The notes: generated by a model from the letters alone, not told the origin. Shown: positions 1 through 9,189, numbered from the stretch's first letter. The stretch: 64,000 bases of DNA from Bacteroidales bacterium (GCA_035299085.1 DATGXG010000033.1:62001-126000), one strand, 5' to 3'. Program-made: numbers and translations.

Positions 1-1
1 A

Positions 2-1195
2 GGAGGTATGAAAGGGGTGATGACCTTATCGGCGATTCAGACGCCTATATTGATCCTCGGATCATTCCTTGTGCTTTTCCTTGGACTGGCCGCTCTCGGT
101 GATGGCAGCATCACTCATGGCTGGGCTGCAATGATTGATTTTTCAAGAACGCTGAGCGTTGGGAAAGACGGTGTTGCATATGGCACAAACCATGTTTTCC
201 ACTTCAGGACCGGTGATCCGATGTATGAAAAATTCCCGGGTTTCGCCGTATTCATAGGAGCCTCGATTATTGGTTTGTGGTATTGGGCTACTGACCAGCA
301 CATTGTTCAACGTGTACTCGGCCAGCGTAAAGGCGAACCTAACGATGAAGTGATAAAACGTGCACGCAGAGGTTCAATCGCTGCCGGTTACTTCAAATTA
401 TTACCCGTGTTCATGTTCCTGATCCCCGGCATGATAGCCGCAGCATTGTCCGCACGCCCCGGCAGTGGCTTCACCCTTGAAAATCCTGACACAGCCTTTG
501 GTTCCATGGTTAAATTTGTTTTACCCGCCGGTGTGAAAGGTATTGTTACAATCGGTTTTATATCCGCGCTCGTTGCATCGCTTGCAGCATTCTTTAATTC
601 ATGCGCCACACTTTATACGGAGGACTTTTATAAGCCTTTATTTAAAGGTAAGACAGAGGCTCGCTATGTTTTAGTAGGTCGTATTGCAACCGTTGTAGTT
701 GTGATACTCGGTATCGCCTGGATACCCGTTATGAAAAGTCTGGGCAGCCTGTACGAGTACCTGCAGGACATTCAATCGTTGCTGGCACCTGCCATGGTGG
801 CCGTTTTCGTATTGGGAATATTCTCCAAAAAAATTACTCCCAAGGCTGGCGAGTATGGTATGATCGTGGGCTTTATTGTTGGTATGGTACGCTTGCTTAC
901 CAACATCCTTACACATAGCGGTAAAGACATTATGACAGGCGGATTGTGGCAATCCACCCAATGGTTCTGGCATACCAACTGGCTGATCTTTGAGATATGG
1001 CTGCTTGTCTTCATTATGATATTAATGGTTGTAATTTCATTCTTTACAGCCAAACCAACCGCAAAACAGGTTGAATTTGTGACTTTCACAAGCGACTACA
1101 GGGCACTCATCAAACGGAGCTGGAATACATGGGATGTAGTTGCTTCGCTTGGTGTGGTAGCATTTTGTGTGGCATTTTATATTTATTTCTGGTAG
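2..1195 (+). CDS. Sodium/solute symporter (SSS family), 5'-truncated by window edge
   Basis: Inner-membrane sodium-coupled solute transporter, most likely for a sugar. The frame is open to the first bases of the window. The residues before the first ATG at 8 (Gly-Gly, then Met-Lys) fit the GGxKxV segment inside SSS proteins, so that ATG is probably internal and the N-terminal helices are missing. About 395 residues remain, rich in transmembrane helices. They include the helix with FNSCATLYTEDFY followed by a cytoplasmic loop, as in SglT-like members. It is followed after 89 bases by araB, araD and araA, so arabinose is the inferred substrate. Family assignment is firm; substrate is inferred from the neighbours. 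Confidence 0.88.
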   Translation, partial: GGMKGVMTLSAIQTPILILGSFLVLFLGLAALGDGSITHGWAAMIDFSRTLSVGKDGVAYGTNHVFHFRTGDPMYEKFPGFAVFIGASIIGLWYWATDQHIVQRVLGQRKGEPNDEVIKRARRGSIAAGYFKLLPVFMFLIPGMIAAALSARPGSGFTLENPDTAFGSMVKFVLPAGVKGIVTIGFISALVASLAAFFNSCATLYTEDFYKPLFKGKTEARYVLVGRIATVVVVILGIAWIPVMKSLGSLYEYLQDIQSLLAPAMVAVFVLGIFSKKITPKAGEYGMIVGFIVGMVRLLTNILTHSGKDIMTGGLWQSTQWFWHTNWLIFEIWLLVFIMILMVVISFFTAKPTAKQVEFVTFTSDYRALIKRSWNTWDVVASLGVVAFCVAFYIYFW

Positions 1196-1200
1196 AAAAT

Positions 1201-1267
1201 CTCCGGGCTAGAGGTTAAGGCTAAAGAGCAGCATGGTCTCTGCGGCCTTAACTCGCGGCCCCCGGAG
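1201..1267 (+). promoter_or_regulatory. Long intercistronic inverted repeat ahead of araB
   Basis: Nested complementary blocks lie between the symporter stop and araB: CTCCGGG (1201-1207) with CCCGGAG (1261-1267), and GTTAAGGC (1214-1221) with GCCTTAAC (1245-1252). The folded RNA would put the GGAGG at 1264-1268, the only Shine-Dalgarno-like sequence ahead of araB, into the base of the stem. It could attenuate, process or translationally gate the downstream cistrons. The pairing is seen; the role is inferred. Confidence 0.55.
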
Positions 1268-1284
1268 GATTAAAATATGGTAAA

Positions 1285-2961
1285 ATGAAAAAATATGTAA
1301 TAGGTATCGATTATGGTACCGATTCAGTAAGGACTCTGATTGTGGATGCATCCAACGGCAATGAAGTTGCCAGTGATGTTTTTTATTATCCCAGGTGGAA
1401 AGAAGGTAAATACTGCAACCCGGCTACAAACCAGTTTAGGCAGCATCCTCTTGATTATACCGAAGGACTTGAGAAAACGGTTAAGACCGCATTATCTAAA
1501 TGCGCTCCGGATGTGGCTGAAAATGTGGTGGCCATTTCAGTGGATACAACGGGTTCCACACCCATCGCTGTCGATAAGCAGGGAGTACCTCTTGTGTTCA
1601 GGCCCGAATTTGCGGAAAATCCAAATGCCCTGTTTGTGCTTTGGAAAGATCATACCGCCACCCGTGAAGCCGATGAAATCAACAACCTGGCCCGTACATG
1701 GGGTGGGGTTGATTACACAAAATTTGAAGGAGGAATATACTCATCCGAATGGTTCTGGGCAAAGGTACTGCATATTCTCAGGGCAGATGAAAAGGTAAGA
1801 AAAGAGGCATTTTCCTGGGTGGAGCATTGCGACTGGATTCCCGCTATCCTTACGGGGAATACCGATCCTCTTGCACTTAAGCGCAGCCGTTGCGCAGCTG
1901 GCCATAAAGCCATGTGGCATCCCGATTTCGACGGGTTGCCTTCAGAAGAATTCCTCACCCGGCTGGATCCTATTCTGAAAGGACTGCGATCACGGTTGTT
2001 CTCCGATACTTTTACATGCGATGTGAAGGTAGGTAACCTCACTACGGAATGGGCAAAACGGCTGGGACTGAAAGAATCGGTTGTCGTGGGTGCCGGCGCT
2101 TTTGATGCCCATCTCGGTGCAATAGGCGGAGAAATAAAACCCTATTATCTCAGCAAGGTCATGGGCACATCAACCTGTGACATGCTCATTGCCCCTATGA
2201 ATGAGGTGGGAGATAAACTGGTAAAGGGAATCTGCGGTCAGGTTGACGGTTCCATTATTCCTGGTATGCTGGGTCTGGAAGCGGGACAATCCGCTTTTGG
2301 TGATATTTATGCATGGTTCCGCGAATTATTGTTGTGGCCCGTGGAAGAGATCCTTTCAAATAGTAAGAATGCCGATAAACAGGTAATACAAAAACTGGTT
2401 GACGAAATGGCTGACCGGATGATCCCTGTGCTTTCAGAGAAAGCTGCTGCTTTACCTCCGGGCGAATCAGGAATCATGGCCCTTGACTGGATGAACGGAC
2501 GCCGTACTCCTGACGCCGACCAGATGCTGAAAGGGGCGATTTTCGGATTGAACCTGGGTTCCGATGCTCCTGCCATTTTCCGTGCTCTTGTTGAAGCTAC
2601 GGCATTTGGTGCCAAGAAAATCGTGGATCGATTTATAAATGAAGGCGTCCGCATTGATGGAATTGTTGCTCTCGGCGGTGTCGCTAAGAAGTCCCCTTTT
2701 GTGATGCAGGTTGTTGCTGACGTACTGAATATGCCCATCCTGGTTGCGCGCAGTGAACAAGCCTGTGCGTTGGGAACGGCAATGGCAGCCGCTACAGTAG
2801 CCGGCATTTATCCTAATGTGCTTGAAGCTCAGAAAGCCATGGGCAGCGGGTACGAGACAGAATATAAGCCGAATAAAGCCAATGCTGAAATTTATGCAGG
2901 GCTTTATAAAAGATACAGTGAGGCAGGCAGCTTTGTGGAACATTTTTCGAGAAATTCATGA
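1285..2961 (+). CDS. araB: L-ribulokinase
   Basis: Phosphorylates L-ribulose with ATP to L-ribulose 5-phosphate, the second step of bacterial arabinose catabolism, in the cytoplasm. It is an FGGY carbohydrate kinase of 558 residues, usual for AraB. The N-terminal phosphate-binding motif GIDYGTDSVR is at residues 7-16. The kinase C-lobe carries EATAFGAKKIVDRF and then an ALGGVAKKSPF segment. Its stop overlaps the araD start (ATGA at 2958-2961), implying translational coupling. A GGAGG at 1264-1268 is better spaced for an ATG at 1277, which opens a three-codon frame ending across the araB start, so termination-reinitiation is possible. Confidence 0.96.
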   Translation: MKKYVIGIDYGTDSVRTLIVDASNGNEVASDVFYYPRWKEGKYCNPATNQFRQHPLDYTEGLEKTVKTALSKCAPDVAENVVAISVDTTGSTPIAVDKQGVPLVFRPEFAENPNALFVLWKDHTATREADEINNLARTWGGVDYTKFEGGIYSSEWFWAKVLHILRADEKVRKEAFSWVEHCDWIPAILTGNTDPLALKRSRCAAGHKAMWHPDFDGLPSEEFLTRLDPILKGLRSRLFSDTFTCDVKVGNLTTEWAKRLGLKESVVVGAGAFDAHLGAIGGEIKPYYLSKVMGTSTCDMLIAPMNEVGDKLVKGICGQVDGSIIPGMLGLEAGQSAFGDIYAWFRELLLWPVEEILSNSKNADKQVIQKLVDEMADRMIPVLSEKAAALPPGESGIMALDWMNGRRTPDADQMLKGAIFGLNLGSDAPAIFRALVEATAFGAKKIVDRFINEGVRIDGIVALGGVAKKSPFVMQVVADVLNMPILVARSEQACALGTAMAAATVAGIYPNVLEAQKAMGSGYETEYKPNKANAEIYAGLYKRYSEAGSFVEHFSRNS

Positions 2962-3662
2962 GTACCGATCAATTCGCCGTAATCAGGAAAACGGCTTACG
3001 AAGCCAATATCAGGCTTCCTGAGCTGGGACTGGTTTTGTTTACTTTCGGAAATGTAAGCGTTGCCGACCGTAACCTTGGCGTATTCGCCATAAAGCCCAG
3101 CGGTGTCAGTTATGATCAACTGTCGCCTGAATCTATGGTTGTGGTGGATTTCGATGGTAAAATAATTGACGGAAAATTGAGGCCCTCGTCGGATACCCTT
3201 ACGCATGCCGTTTTATATAAGAAATGGACCGATATTGGTTCGGTGGTTCACACCCATTCTACGTATGCTACGGCTTGGGCTCAGTCGCTACGCGACATAC
3301 CGCTTTATGGCACCACCCATGCCGATCACCTGACATGTGATATCCCCTGTGCTCCGCCTATGGAGGATGATATGATCAGGGGAAATTACGAGCATGAAAC
3401 AGGCAACCAGATCATCAATTGCATGACCTGGAAGCACCTGAACTATGCTGAGGTTGAAATGATCCTCGTGGGCAACCATGGTCCCTTTACCTGGGGAAAA
3501 ACGGCCGACAAAGCGGTTTACAACAGTGCTGTGCTTGAGGAACTGGCTAAAATGGCCTTCCTTACCGAGAAAGTAAACCCAGAAGCCAAACGGATGAAAG
3601 ATTCCCTCATCCGTAAGCATTTCGAACGCAAGCACGGCCCGGGATCGTATTACGGACAGTAG
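2958..3662 (+). CDS. araD: L-ribulose-5-phosphate 4-epimerase
   Basis: Converts L-ribulose 5-phosphate to D-xylulose 5-phosphate, feeding arabinose carbon into the pentose phosphate pathway. It is a class II aldolase/epimerase fold of 234 residues, typical for AraD. Visible zinc-site histidines are His98 and His100 in VVHTHSTYATAW and His174 in GNHGPFTWG. Phosphate-contact residues lie in the GNVS and SSDT segments. The start overlaps the araB stop by four bases. A tandem AGTAAGG array starts about 15 bases after its stop. Confidence 0.96.
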   Translation: MSTDQFAVIRKTAYEANIRLPELGLVLFTFGNVSVADRNLGVFAIKPSGVSYDQLSPESMVVVDFDGKIIDGKLRPSSDTLTHAVLYKKWTDIGSVVHTHSTYATAWAQSLRDIPLYGTTHADHLTCDIPCAPPMEDDMIRGNYEHETGNQIINCMTWKHLNYAEVEMILVGNHGPFTWGKTADKAVYNSAVLEELAKMAFLTEKVNPEAKRMKDSLIRKHFERKHGPGSYYGQ

Positions 3663-4070
3663 TGAGAGGAGAGAATAGGGAGTAAGGAGTAAGTAAGGAG
3701 TAAGGAGTAAGGAGTAGATACTGGATACTGGATATTGGATGCCTGCCGGCAGGCAGGCTGGATGATGGATTTGGGATTGATCAAAATTCAGGCAGAGCCT
3801 GATAGGATATATTCGACTAAGGCAGAGCCTTAGCCGAACGTCGGGGAATGCTAGGCGAAGTCTCCGACTTCGTCATACCAATATCAAGTAAGTGATTAGT
3901 GTTTAGTGATTGGATTTCAGTCCTATAAGTCCCATAGGTCCTATAGGTCCCAGCAATAAACACCGAACAAGGAACACTGATTTTTGATTTCAGAAATAGC
4001 TCTTAGGCCTTAATACCTTATTACTTAAGCGCTAACAGACTAACAGACTAACAATTAAAACAAATAAAAA
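3663..4070 (+). repeat. Composite intergenic repeat region between araD and araA
   Basis: No gene is visible in these 408 bases. In order there are an AGTAAGG tandem array (about 3680-3717), a CTGGATR array (about 3718-3770), a hairpin with stem CTAAGGC/GCCTTAG and loop AGA (about 3819-3835), a hairpin CGAAGTC-TCC-GACTTCG (about 3856-3872), and a block with CCTATAGG-like palindromes and GAACACT words. It ends with a CTTAGGCCTTAATACC element (4002-4017) and a CTAACAGA array just upstream of araA. Bases 3845-4055 recur inverted at 35195-35424. Confidence 0.85.
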
Positions 4071-5558
4071 ATGATCGACCTGAAAAAACTAGAAATCTGG
4101 TTTGTAACCGGAAGCCAGCATTTATACGGCGAAGAAACCCTGAGGCAGGTAGCTGCTGATTCGCAGAAAATAGTGGAAGAACTTGGTAAATCAACAGACA
4201 TCCCTGTAAAAGTGGTTTTCAAACCGGTTGTGAAAACACCCGACGAAATTTTCAGCACCATACAGGAAGCAAACGTTACAAAAGCGTGCATCGGACTTAT
4301 TACTTGGTGCCATACCTTCTCACCGTCAAAAATGTGGATCAACGGACTGAAAATCCTTCAGAAACCCGTTCTTCACCTGCACACGCAGTTTAACCGCGAT
4401 CTGCCCTGGGGTGAAATTGATATGGATTTCATGAACCTGAACCAGGCTGCACACGGAGACCGTGAACACGGCTTTATCATGGCCCGGATGAATATCCGCA
4501 GGAAAGTTGTTGCCGGTCACTGGAGCGAGGCAGATGTTCAGAGACAGATTGGTGTATGGTGCCGTGCGGCTGCTGCATGGTACGATTTCCAGACACTGAA
4601 AGTGGCCCGTTTCGGCGACAACATGCGGGAAGTGGCTGTAACCGAAGGCGACAAAGTGGAAGCACAGATCAAATTCGGTATGTCGGTTAACGGCTATGGC
4701 GTCGGCGATCTTGTAAAAATGGTGAACGAAGTGGATGATAAAGCCATTGACAGTGTTGTGAAGGAATACCAGGATTTGTACCTGGTTGCTGAAGCCGGCA
4801 AAGCAGGCGGCAAATCATATGAAAACGTTCGTTACCAGGCACGCCTTGAAATTGCTATGAAACGATTCCTTGAAGGTGGTAAATTCGGTGCATTCACAAC
4901 CACATTTGAAGATCTGCATGGCTTGAAACAGCTTCCCGGCCTAGCCAGCCAGCGCCTCATGGATGCAGGCTACGGTTTCGGCGCTGAAGGCGATTGGAAA
5001 CATTCGGCACTTGTACGTGCGGTAAAAGTTATGGGCATCGGACTGAAAGGCGGATGTTCCTTTATGGAAGACTACACATACCATCTCGATCCGAAAGGTT
5101 CAAAAGTACTCGGAGCCCACATGCTCGAAATATGTCCCACAATAGGCACAGGTAAAGCCAAACTCGAAGTGCATCCTCTCGGAATTGGAGGCAAGGATGA
5201 CCCTGCCCGGCTTGTATTTGATGTTCCCGAAGGTCCCGCTATTTGCGCCAGCCTGGTTGACCTGGGCCACAGGTTCCGCATGATTGTGAATTCAGTGGAT
5301 TGCGTAAAAGCGAATGCGGATATGCCTAAGCTTCCTGTAGCCCGCGCTATGTGGATTCCCCAGCCGGATCTCCGCATCGGTGCAACGGCATGGATACTCG
5401 CCGGCGGTGCACATCACACGGCTTTCAGCCAGGCAGTCAATGCTGAATACATTGAGGATTTCTGCGAAATGGCAGACATTGAATTCGTACATATTGATAA
5501 GCACACCACCATTCATGGCATCAAGAATGAATTGCGGTGGAATGCCGCAGCATACTAG
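4071..5558 (+). CDS. araA: L-arabinose isomerase
   Basis: Interconverts L-arabinose and L-ribulose, the first catabolic step, in the cytoplasm with a Mn2+ cofactor. At 495 residues it is full length. It begins with [12 protein letters not shown], diagnostic for AraA. Metal-site segments include [28 protein letters not shown] and EVHPLGIGG. Unlike the tight araB-araD junction, it is separated from araD by about 400 bases of repeats. Its TAG stop (5556-5558) leads straight into a CTGGATR array, and a rho-independent-type hairpin follows at 5701-5733. Confidence 0.97.
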   Translation: MIDLKKLEIWFVTGSQHLYGEETLRQVAADSQKIVEELGKSTDIPVKVVFKPVVKTPDEIFSTIQEANVTKACIGLITWCHTFSPSKMWINGLKILQKPVLHLHTQFNRDLPWGEIDMDFMNLNQAAHGDREHGFIMARMNIRRKVVAGHWSEADVQRQIGVWCRAAAAWYDFQTLKVARFGDNMREVAVTEGDKVEAQIKFGMSVNGYGVGDLVKMVNEVDDKAIDSVVKEYQDLYLVAEAGKAGGKSYENVRYQARLEIAMKRFLEGGKFGAFTTTFEDLHGLKQLPGLASQRLMDAGYGFGAEGDWKHSALVRAVKVMGIGLKGGCSFMEDYTYHLDPKGSKVLGAHMLEICPTIGTGKAKLEVHPLGIGGKDDPARLVFDVPEGPAICASLVDLGHRFRMIVNSVDCVKANADMPKLPVARAMWIPQPDLRIGATAWILAGGAHHTAFSQAVNAEYIEDFCEMADIEFVHIDKHTTIHGIKNELRWNAAAY

Positions 5559-5587
5559 ATACTGGATACTGGATGCTGGATACTGGC
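5559..5587 (+). repeat. CTGGATR tandem array abutting the araA stop
   Basis: Four consecutive 7-base units of the form CTGGATA/CTGGATG begin at the base after the araA stop codon. The same word recurs on either strand near 3718, 6262, 22365, 35434, 39741, 45460 and 56537, always outside genes. Confidence 0.85.
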
Positions 5588-5592
5588 ACGGC

Positions 5593-5674
5593 CGTCATTG
5601 CGAGGAGCCAGACATCACTTTGATTATTAGCAGAATGTAAATGCGACGAAGCAATCTGCCCGGCACAGGCAGAG
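5593..5674 (+). repeat. Truncated copy A of the MITE-like palindromic element
   Basis: Has the left terminal sequence CGTCATTGCGAGGAGC and the subterminal block GACGAAGCAATCTGCC, but the core and the right half are missing. It lies 35 bases after the araA stop. Five complete copies are listed separately. Confidence 0.8.
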
Positions 5675-5700
5675 CGATACAAAAACAGTTGTTAATAGTA

Positions 5701-5733
5701 AATGCCTGCTCCTTAAAAGACAGGCATTTTATT
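5701..5733 (+). terminator. Rho-independent-type terminator after araA
   Basis: Stem AATGCCTG (5701-5708) with CAGGCATT (5721-5728) and a T-rich tail. It is placed to end the ara transcript and may also serve the convergent redoxin gene, whose stop is at 5737. Confidence 0.75.
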
Positions 5734-5736
5734 TTA

Positions 5737-6222
5737 TCACTTCAACATCTTCGCCAAATCCTCCGGCGGGGGGACTTCGCTTTCATACCTGGCAATAAGA
5801 TTACCCTTTTTGTCGTGTAAAGCGACATATGGAAACTGGATGACATCGTAATGATAGCGGACAATAAATGAGTTGCCTTCTGTTCCTGTAATTAAACCCG
5901 GATATTTACCGAGATCATGCTTTTGCACAAAAGCCTTTAAATAAGGAACGGTAACATAGGTGATCAGTACAATTTGTGTATTGCTGAAACTATTGAACTG
6001 CTTAAGAAGCTGCCCGATGAAGGTTTCACAATGGTCACAATCGGGATCAAAATATACAATCATCACCGGTTTCCCTGCCGGAAGATCGGATAATGTATAA
6101 TGCTGTCCGTTTGCCTGTGTTATATCAAAAGCAGGCAGCACCTGAGGGTTTGATTTTCGCACTACCTGCGCCTGCAACATAAAACACAGCAGTGCAAAAG
6201 GAATAACAAGCAGTTTTTTCAT
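5737..6222 (-). CDS. Secreted thioredoxin-like (redoxin) protein
   Basis: A 161-residue protein with an N-terminal signal peptide of about 19 residues, so it should work in the periplasm or at the membrane. The mature part has the thioredoxin-fold layout of the AhpC-TSA/TlpA group: VMIVYFDPDCDHC with the redox pair Cys62 and Cys65 (CDHC), then a long helix and strands including the IQFPYVALHDKKG segment near the expected cis-proline. It could be a thiol-disulfide oxidoreductase; the partner is unknown. A CTGGATR array lies upstream of its start. Confidence 0.75.
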   Translation of the reverse strand: MKKLLVIPFALLCFMLQAQVVRKSNPQVLPAFDITQANGQHYTLSDLPAGKPVMIVYFDPDCDHCETFIGQLLKQFNSFSNTQIVLITYVTVPYLKAFVQKHDLGKYPGLITGTEGNSFIVRYHYDVIQFPYVALHDKKGNLIARYESEVPPPEDLAKMLK

Positions 6223-6261
6223 AAGAGGGATTGTGGGGGTAAAGGTAAAAAAAAGTCTTCG

Positions 6262-6343
6262 TCATCCAGCACCCAGAATCCAGTATCCAGCACCCAGAAT
6301 CCAGTATCCAGTATCCACCATCCGGCATCCGGCATCCAGTATC
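6262..6343 (-). repeat. CTGGATR tandem array, minus orientation
   Basis: About eleven 7-base units, written CCAGTAT or CCAGCAC on the plus strand, lie between the divergent redoxin and ferredoxin genes. Near the left edge GAAGTCTTCGTC resembles part of the CGAAGTC hairpin family. No gene is seen here. Confidence 0.8.
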
Positions 6344-6453
6344 TTCCTCAAAAACAGTCCCTTCATCTATAAAATTTCCCAATTGATATATTATTTTTGA
6401 CGAGTTTGAAAACCGGTATTATTTTTGATTCGTAATATGTAAAAATTTCCGTT

Positions 6454-6744
6454 ATGGAGAGAAAAGAATTTCTTACAAAGTTCGGAGGCATGTTGATTTT
6501 AGGAAGCCTTTCTGTTGCCGGGTTTGCTCAGGATACACCGAAGGAGAAGAAAAAATATACAGTCCTTTCAAAACGTTGCGACGGTTGTGGCCATTGTTTC
6601 AAGGCATGCCGCGACAAGGCCCTTTCAGTAGATGACCAGGGCAAAGCCAGCATTGATTCCCAAAAGTGCAAAGGATGCGGTGATTGTACCCGGTTCTGCC
6701 GACGTATGGCAATTGTAGAGGCTGAAACACCTACTCATACTTAA
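6454..6744 (+). CDS. Exported two-cluster 4Fe-4S ferredoxin-like protein
   Basis: A 96-residue protein with two ferredoxin motifs: Cys42/45/48/52 (CDGCGHCFKAC) and Cys72/75/78/82 (CKGCGDCTRFC). These predict two 4Fe-4S clusters and an electron-transfer role. The N-terminus, MERKEFLTKFGG followed by a hydrophobic stretch ending near AGFAQ, resembles a Tat signal in which the twin arginine is Arg-Lys. Export of the folded protein is therefore plausible but not certain. No redox-enzyme partner is adjacent. Its 3' end overlaps the convergent permease gene by 14 bases. Confidence 0.75.
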   Translation: MERKEFLTKFGGMLILGSLSVAGFAQDTPKEKKKYTVLSKRCDGCGHCFKACRDKALSVDDQGKASIDSQKCKGCGDCTRFCRRMAIVEAETPTHT

Positions 6745-9157
6745 GCGCTTCAACTGGGTTGATCCTGGCTGCCCGCATCGACTGCTGAACCACTACGGCT
6801 ATGGCAATTAAAAGGGCTATACCGGTTGAAACAGGAAATATCAAAGGATTGATATGTGTGCGGTAGGCAAATTGCTCCAGCCATTTTTGCATTATAAGGT
6901 AACAAGCCGGCCATGCAATCAACGATGAAATTGAAATCAGCAGAACAATCTCACGGGTAAGCAGCCCTAAAATCAAAGTAACTGAGGCCCCGTTCACTTT
7001 CCTGATGCCTATTTCCTTGGTTCTTTTTGCAGCGGTAAACGCACTTAATCCGAGAAGTCCCAGGCAAGCAATAAAAACAGCCAGTCCGGCAAATGTCATG
7101 AACAGGCTGCCTGCACGCATTTCCGATTTGTAAAGTGTTTCAAAGTTCTTATCAATGAAGGTATAATCAAATGCCTGTTCGGGAAGAAATTCATTCCATT
7201 TCCTTTCAATTCTTTTTATTGTGCCTTCAATATCTTCGCCATTCAGCCGAATAATCGTGTACCCGTTGGTGGCGTTGGTATTCAGACTGATCATTGTGGG
7301 CTCGATTTTCTCGTGTAGCGATTTATAATATACATCCCTGAAGATCCCTATGATTTCAAGCACATCCATTCCGCCTCTGTCGTTAGGCGTTGTCAGTCGC
7401 GCACCTACCGGATCTTTCAAGCCCAGGAATTTTACCGCCCGTTCATTGATTAATACAGCAGACACATCGGTAGCATAATCCCTTGAAAAATTCCGTCCTT
7501 TTACAACCTGCATTCCCAGGGTAGGTATAAAATCGTAATCTCCCTGGATGATTTCAAAATGATACATTTTATCCAACGAATCACCCTGTATCTGGTAGGT
7601 TGAGCCATTATAGGCATCTCCAGGGAATGTCCAGGAACGGCTTGCCTTTTCAACGCCTTTTATTTTAAGTATTTCCTGCCTGAACGATTCGGAACTCTCA
7701 CCCAAATCGCCTGTATTTCTGACGATCAGCACATTATTTTTATCGAAACCGAGGTTTTTATTCCTTATGAATTTCAATTGTGAAGAAACGACAAGTGTCC
7801 CGGAAATAAGCATGATGGTAATGACAAACTGGGCAATAACAAGTGCAGAGCGGAGTTTAATGTTACCTGTTTTGTTGTTGAAGCGCGATTTCATGATCTC
7901 AACCGGCTTGAATGAGGAAAGATAGTAAGCAGGATACAGTCCCGAAAGCAATCCTATTGCTATAGTCAGCAGAATGATTGCCGGAAAAGTATACCAGTGA
8001 CTCAGGTACCCGATTGACAGAGTCTTTCCGGTGAAATTATTGAAAACCGGAATAGCAAGTTCTATCAGGGTAAACGATAAAAGGACTGCGACAATCGTAA
8101 TGAAAAACGATTCGGTAAGGAATTGCCTTACAAGCAAGGACTGTGTTGACCCCAATACTTTCTTAACACCCACTTCCTTGGTTCGTGATGAATAGCGTGC
8201 CGTAGACAGGTTCATGAAATTAATGCAGGCAATGAACAACAGGAACACGGCCACAATTGAGAAGAAGTAAATGTATATCCGGTCTGTGTACTGCCCGTAG
8301 CCAAGCATGTATTCTGCGTTAAAGTGAATTTCCTTCAAGGGCTCAAGAAAATACCTCGATTCATTGCCCATCGCTTTGAATTCACTGTAATTGTTGACTT
8401 TAATCGGAATCAGCATTTTTATCTGTGGCATCACATATTTATCCATCAATGCCTCAAATTTCGGCTCAAGGGCCTTGTATGAATACCCCGGCTTTAGCAT
8501 AACATAGGTTTCAAGCATTTGTGAAAGCCAGAACTGACTTCGGCTCAGATCAAGGGAATTAAAAGAAGCCAGGTAATCAAACCGGAAGTGGGTATTATCC
8601 GGCATTTTCTGGGTCAATCCTGTAACCTGATAAACCTGGTTGTTATTCAGCACTAAGTTTTTGCCGACAACATCCAGTGTTCCGAAAAGCCGCATGGCCG
8701 TTTCAGGAGTGATAATCACAGAGTACGGATTTTCAAGTGCAGTTACGGGATTTCCTTTTTGAAGGGGGAAATTGAATAGTTGAAGAAAATTGGCGTCCGT
8801 ATAGAAAAAATGCTTTTCATGATAAGTGACATTATTTACAGTTACCTTCTGGTCCTGTGCATAATAATATCGTGTGGCATCCTCAATTTCGGAATACTCT
8901 TCCTTGAATACTTTTGCCTGTGGAGGCGCCGTAATGGCCGCGGATATTTCCTTTCCCTCCATTTTTGCATACATGTCGATCCTGTAAATCCTGTCGGCAT
9001 TGGGATGAAATTTTTCATAGCTGAGTTCATACCTTACATAGAGCAGAATGATCACGCTGCCGGCTATACCCAGTGTAAGCCCAAGCACATTCAGAATCAA
9101 AAAAGCCTTGTCGCGAATGATGTTTCTTATGGCTATCAGAAAGAAATTCCTGAACAT
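6731..9157 (-). CDS. ABC transporter permease, MacB/FtsX type (duplicated FtsX unit)
   Basis: An inner-membrane protein of 808 residues. It has an N-terminal helix (about 20-43), a large periplasmic MacB-PCD-like domain, an FtsX core (about 285-410), another helix near 435, a second periplasmic domain, and a C-terminal FtsX core (about 690-795). Each FtsX core starts with the characteristic TKEVGVKKVLG or TKEIGIRKVNG segment. Such proteins act as mechanotransmission permeases for peptides, lipids or drugs with a separate ATPase; none is in this window. A candidate sigma-54 promoter sits 33 bases upstream, and the divergent genes encode a sigma-54 activator and its kinase, the likely regulators. 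Confidence 0.88.
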   Translation of the reverse strand: MFRNFFLIAIRNIIRDKAFLILNVLGLTLGIAGSVIILLYVRYELSYEKFHPNADRIYRIDMYAKMEGKEISAAITAPPQAKVFKEEYSEIEDATRYYYAQDQKVTVNNVTYHEKHFFYTDANFLQLFNFPLQKGNPVTALENPYSVIITPETAMRLFGTLDVVGKNLVLNNNQVYQVTGLTQKMPDNTHFRFDYLASFNSLDLSRSQFWLSQMLETYVMLKPGYSYKALEPKFEALMDKYVMPQIKMLIPIKVNNYSEFKAMGNESRYFLEPLKEIHFNAEYMLGYGQYTDRIYIYFFSIVAVFLLFIACINFMNLSTARYSSRTKEVGVKKVLGSTQSLLVRQFLTESFFITIVAVLLSFTLIELAIPVFNNFTGKTLSIGYLSHWYTFPAIILLTIAIGLLSGLYPAYYLSSFKPVEIMKSRFNNKTGNIKLRSALVIAQFVITIMLISGTLVVSSQLKFIRNKNLGFDKNNVLIVRNTGDLGESSESFRQEILKIKGVEKASRSWTFPGDAYNGSTYQIQGDSLDKMYHFEIIQGDYDFIPTLGMQVVKGRNFSRDYATDVSAVLINERAVKFLGLKDPVGARLTTPNDRGGMDVLEIIGIFRDVYYKSLHEKIEPTMISLNTNATNGYTIIRLNGEDIEGTIKRIERKWNEFLPEQAFDYTFIDKNFETLYKSEMRAGSLFMTFAGLAVFIACLGLLGLSAFTAAKRTKEIGIRKVNGASVTLILGLLTREIVLLISISSLIAWPACYLIMQKWLEQFAYRTHINPLIFPVSTGIALLIAIAVVVQQSMRAARINPVEALKYE

Positions 9158-9189
9158 AGAGAATAATTAAATGGTTATGGAGAGGATCA

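Noticed and set aside
2467..2943. Antisense reading frame inside araB of 158 residues, and similar long antisense frames in pheT, galK and others
   Set aside because: The sense genes are well-conserved families; the antisense products have no recognisable features and follow from codon bias.
8780..9166. Plus-strand 128-residue frame within the permease gene
   Set aside because: It lies opposite a clearly coding MacB/FtsX permease and has no family features.
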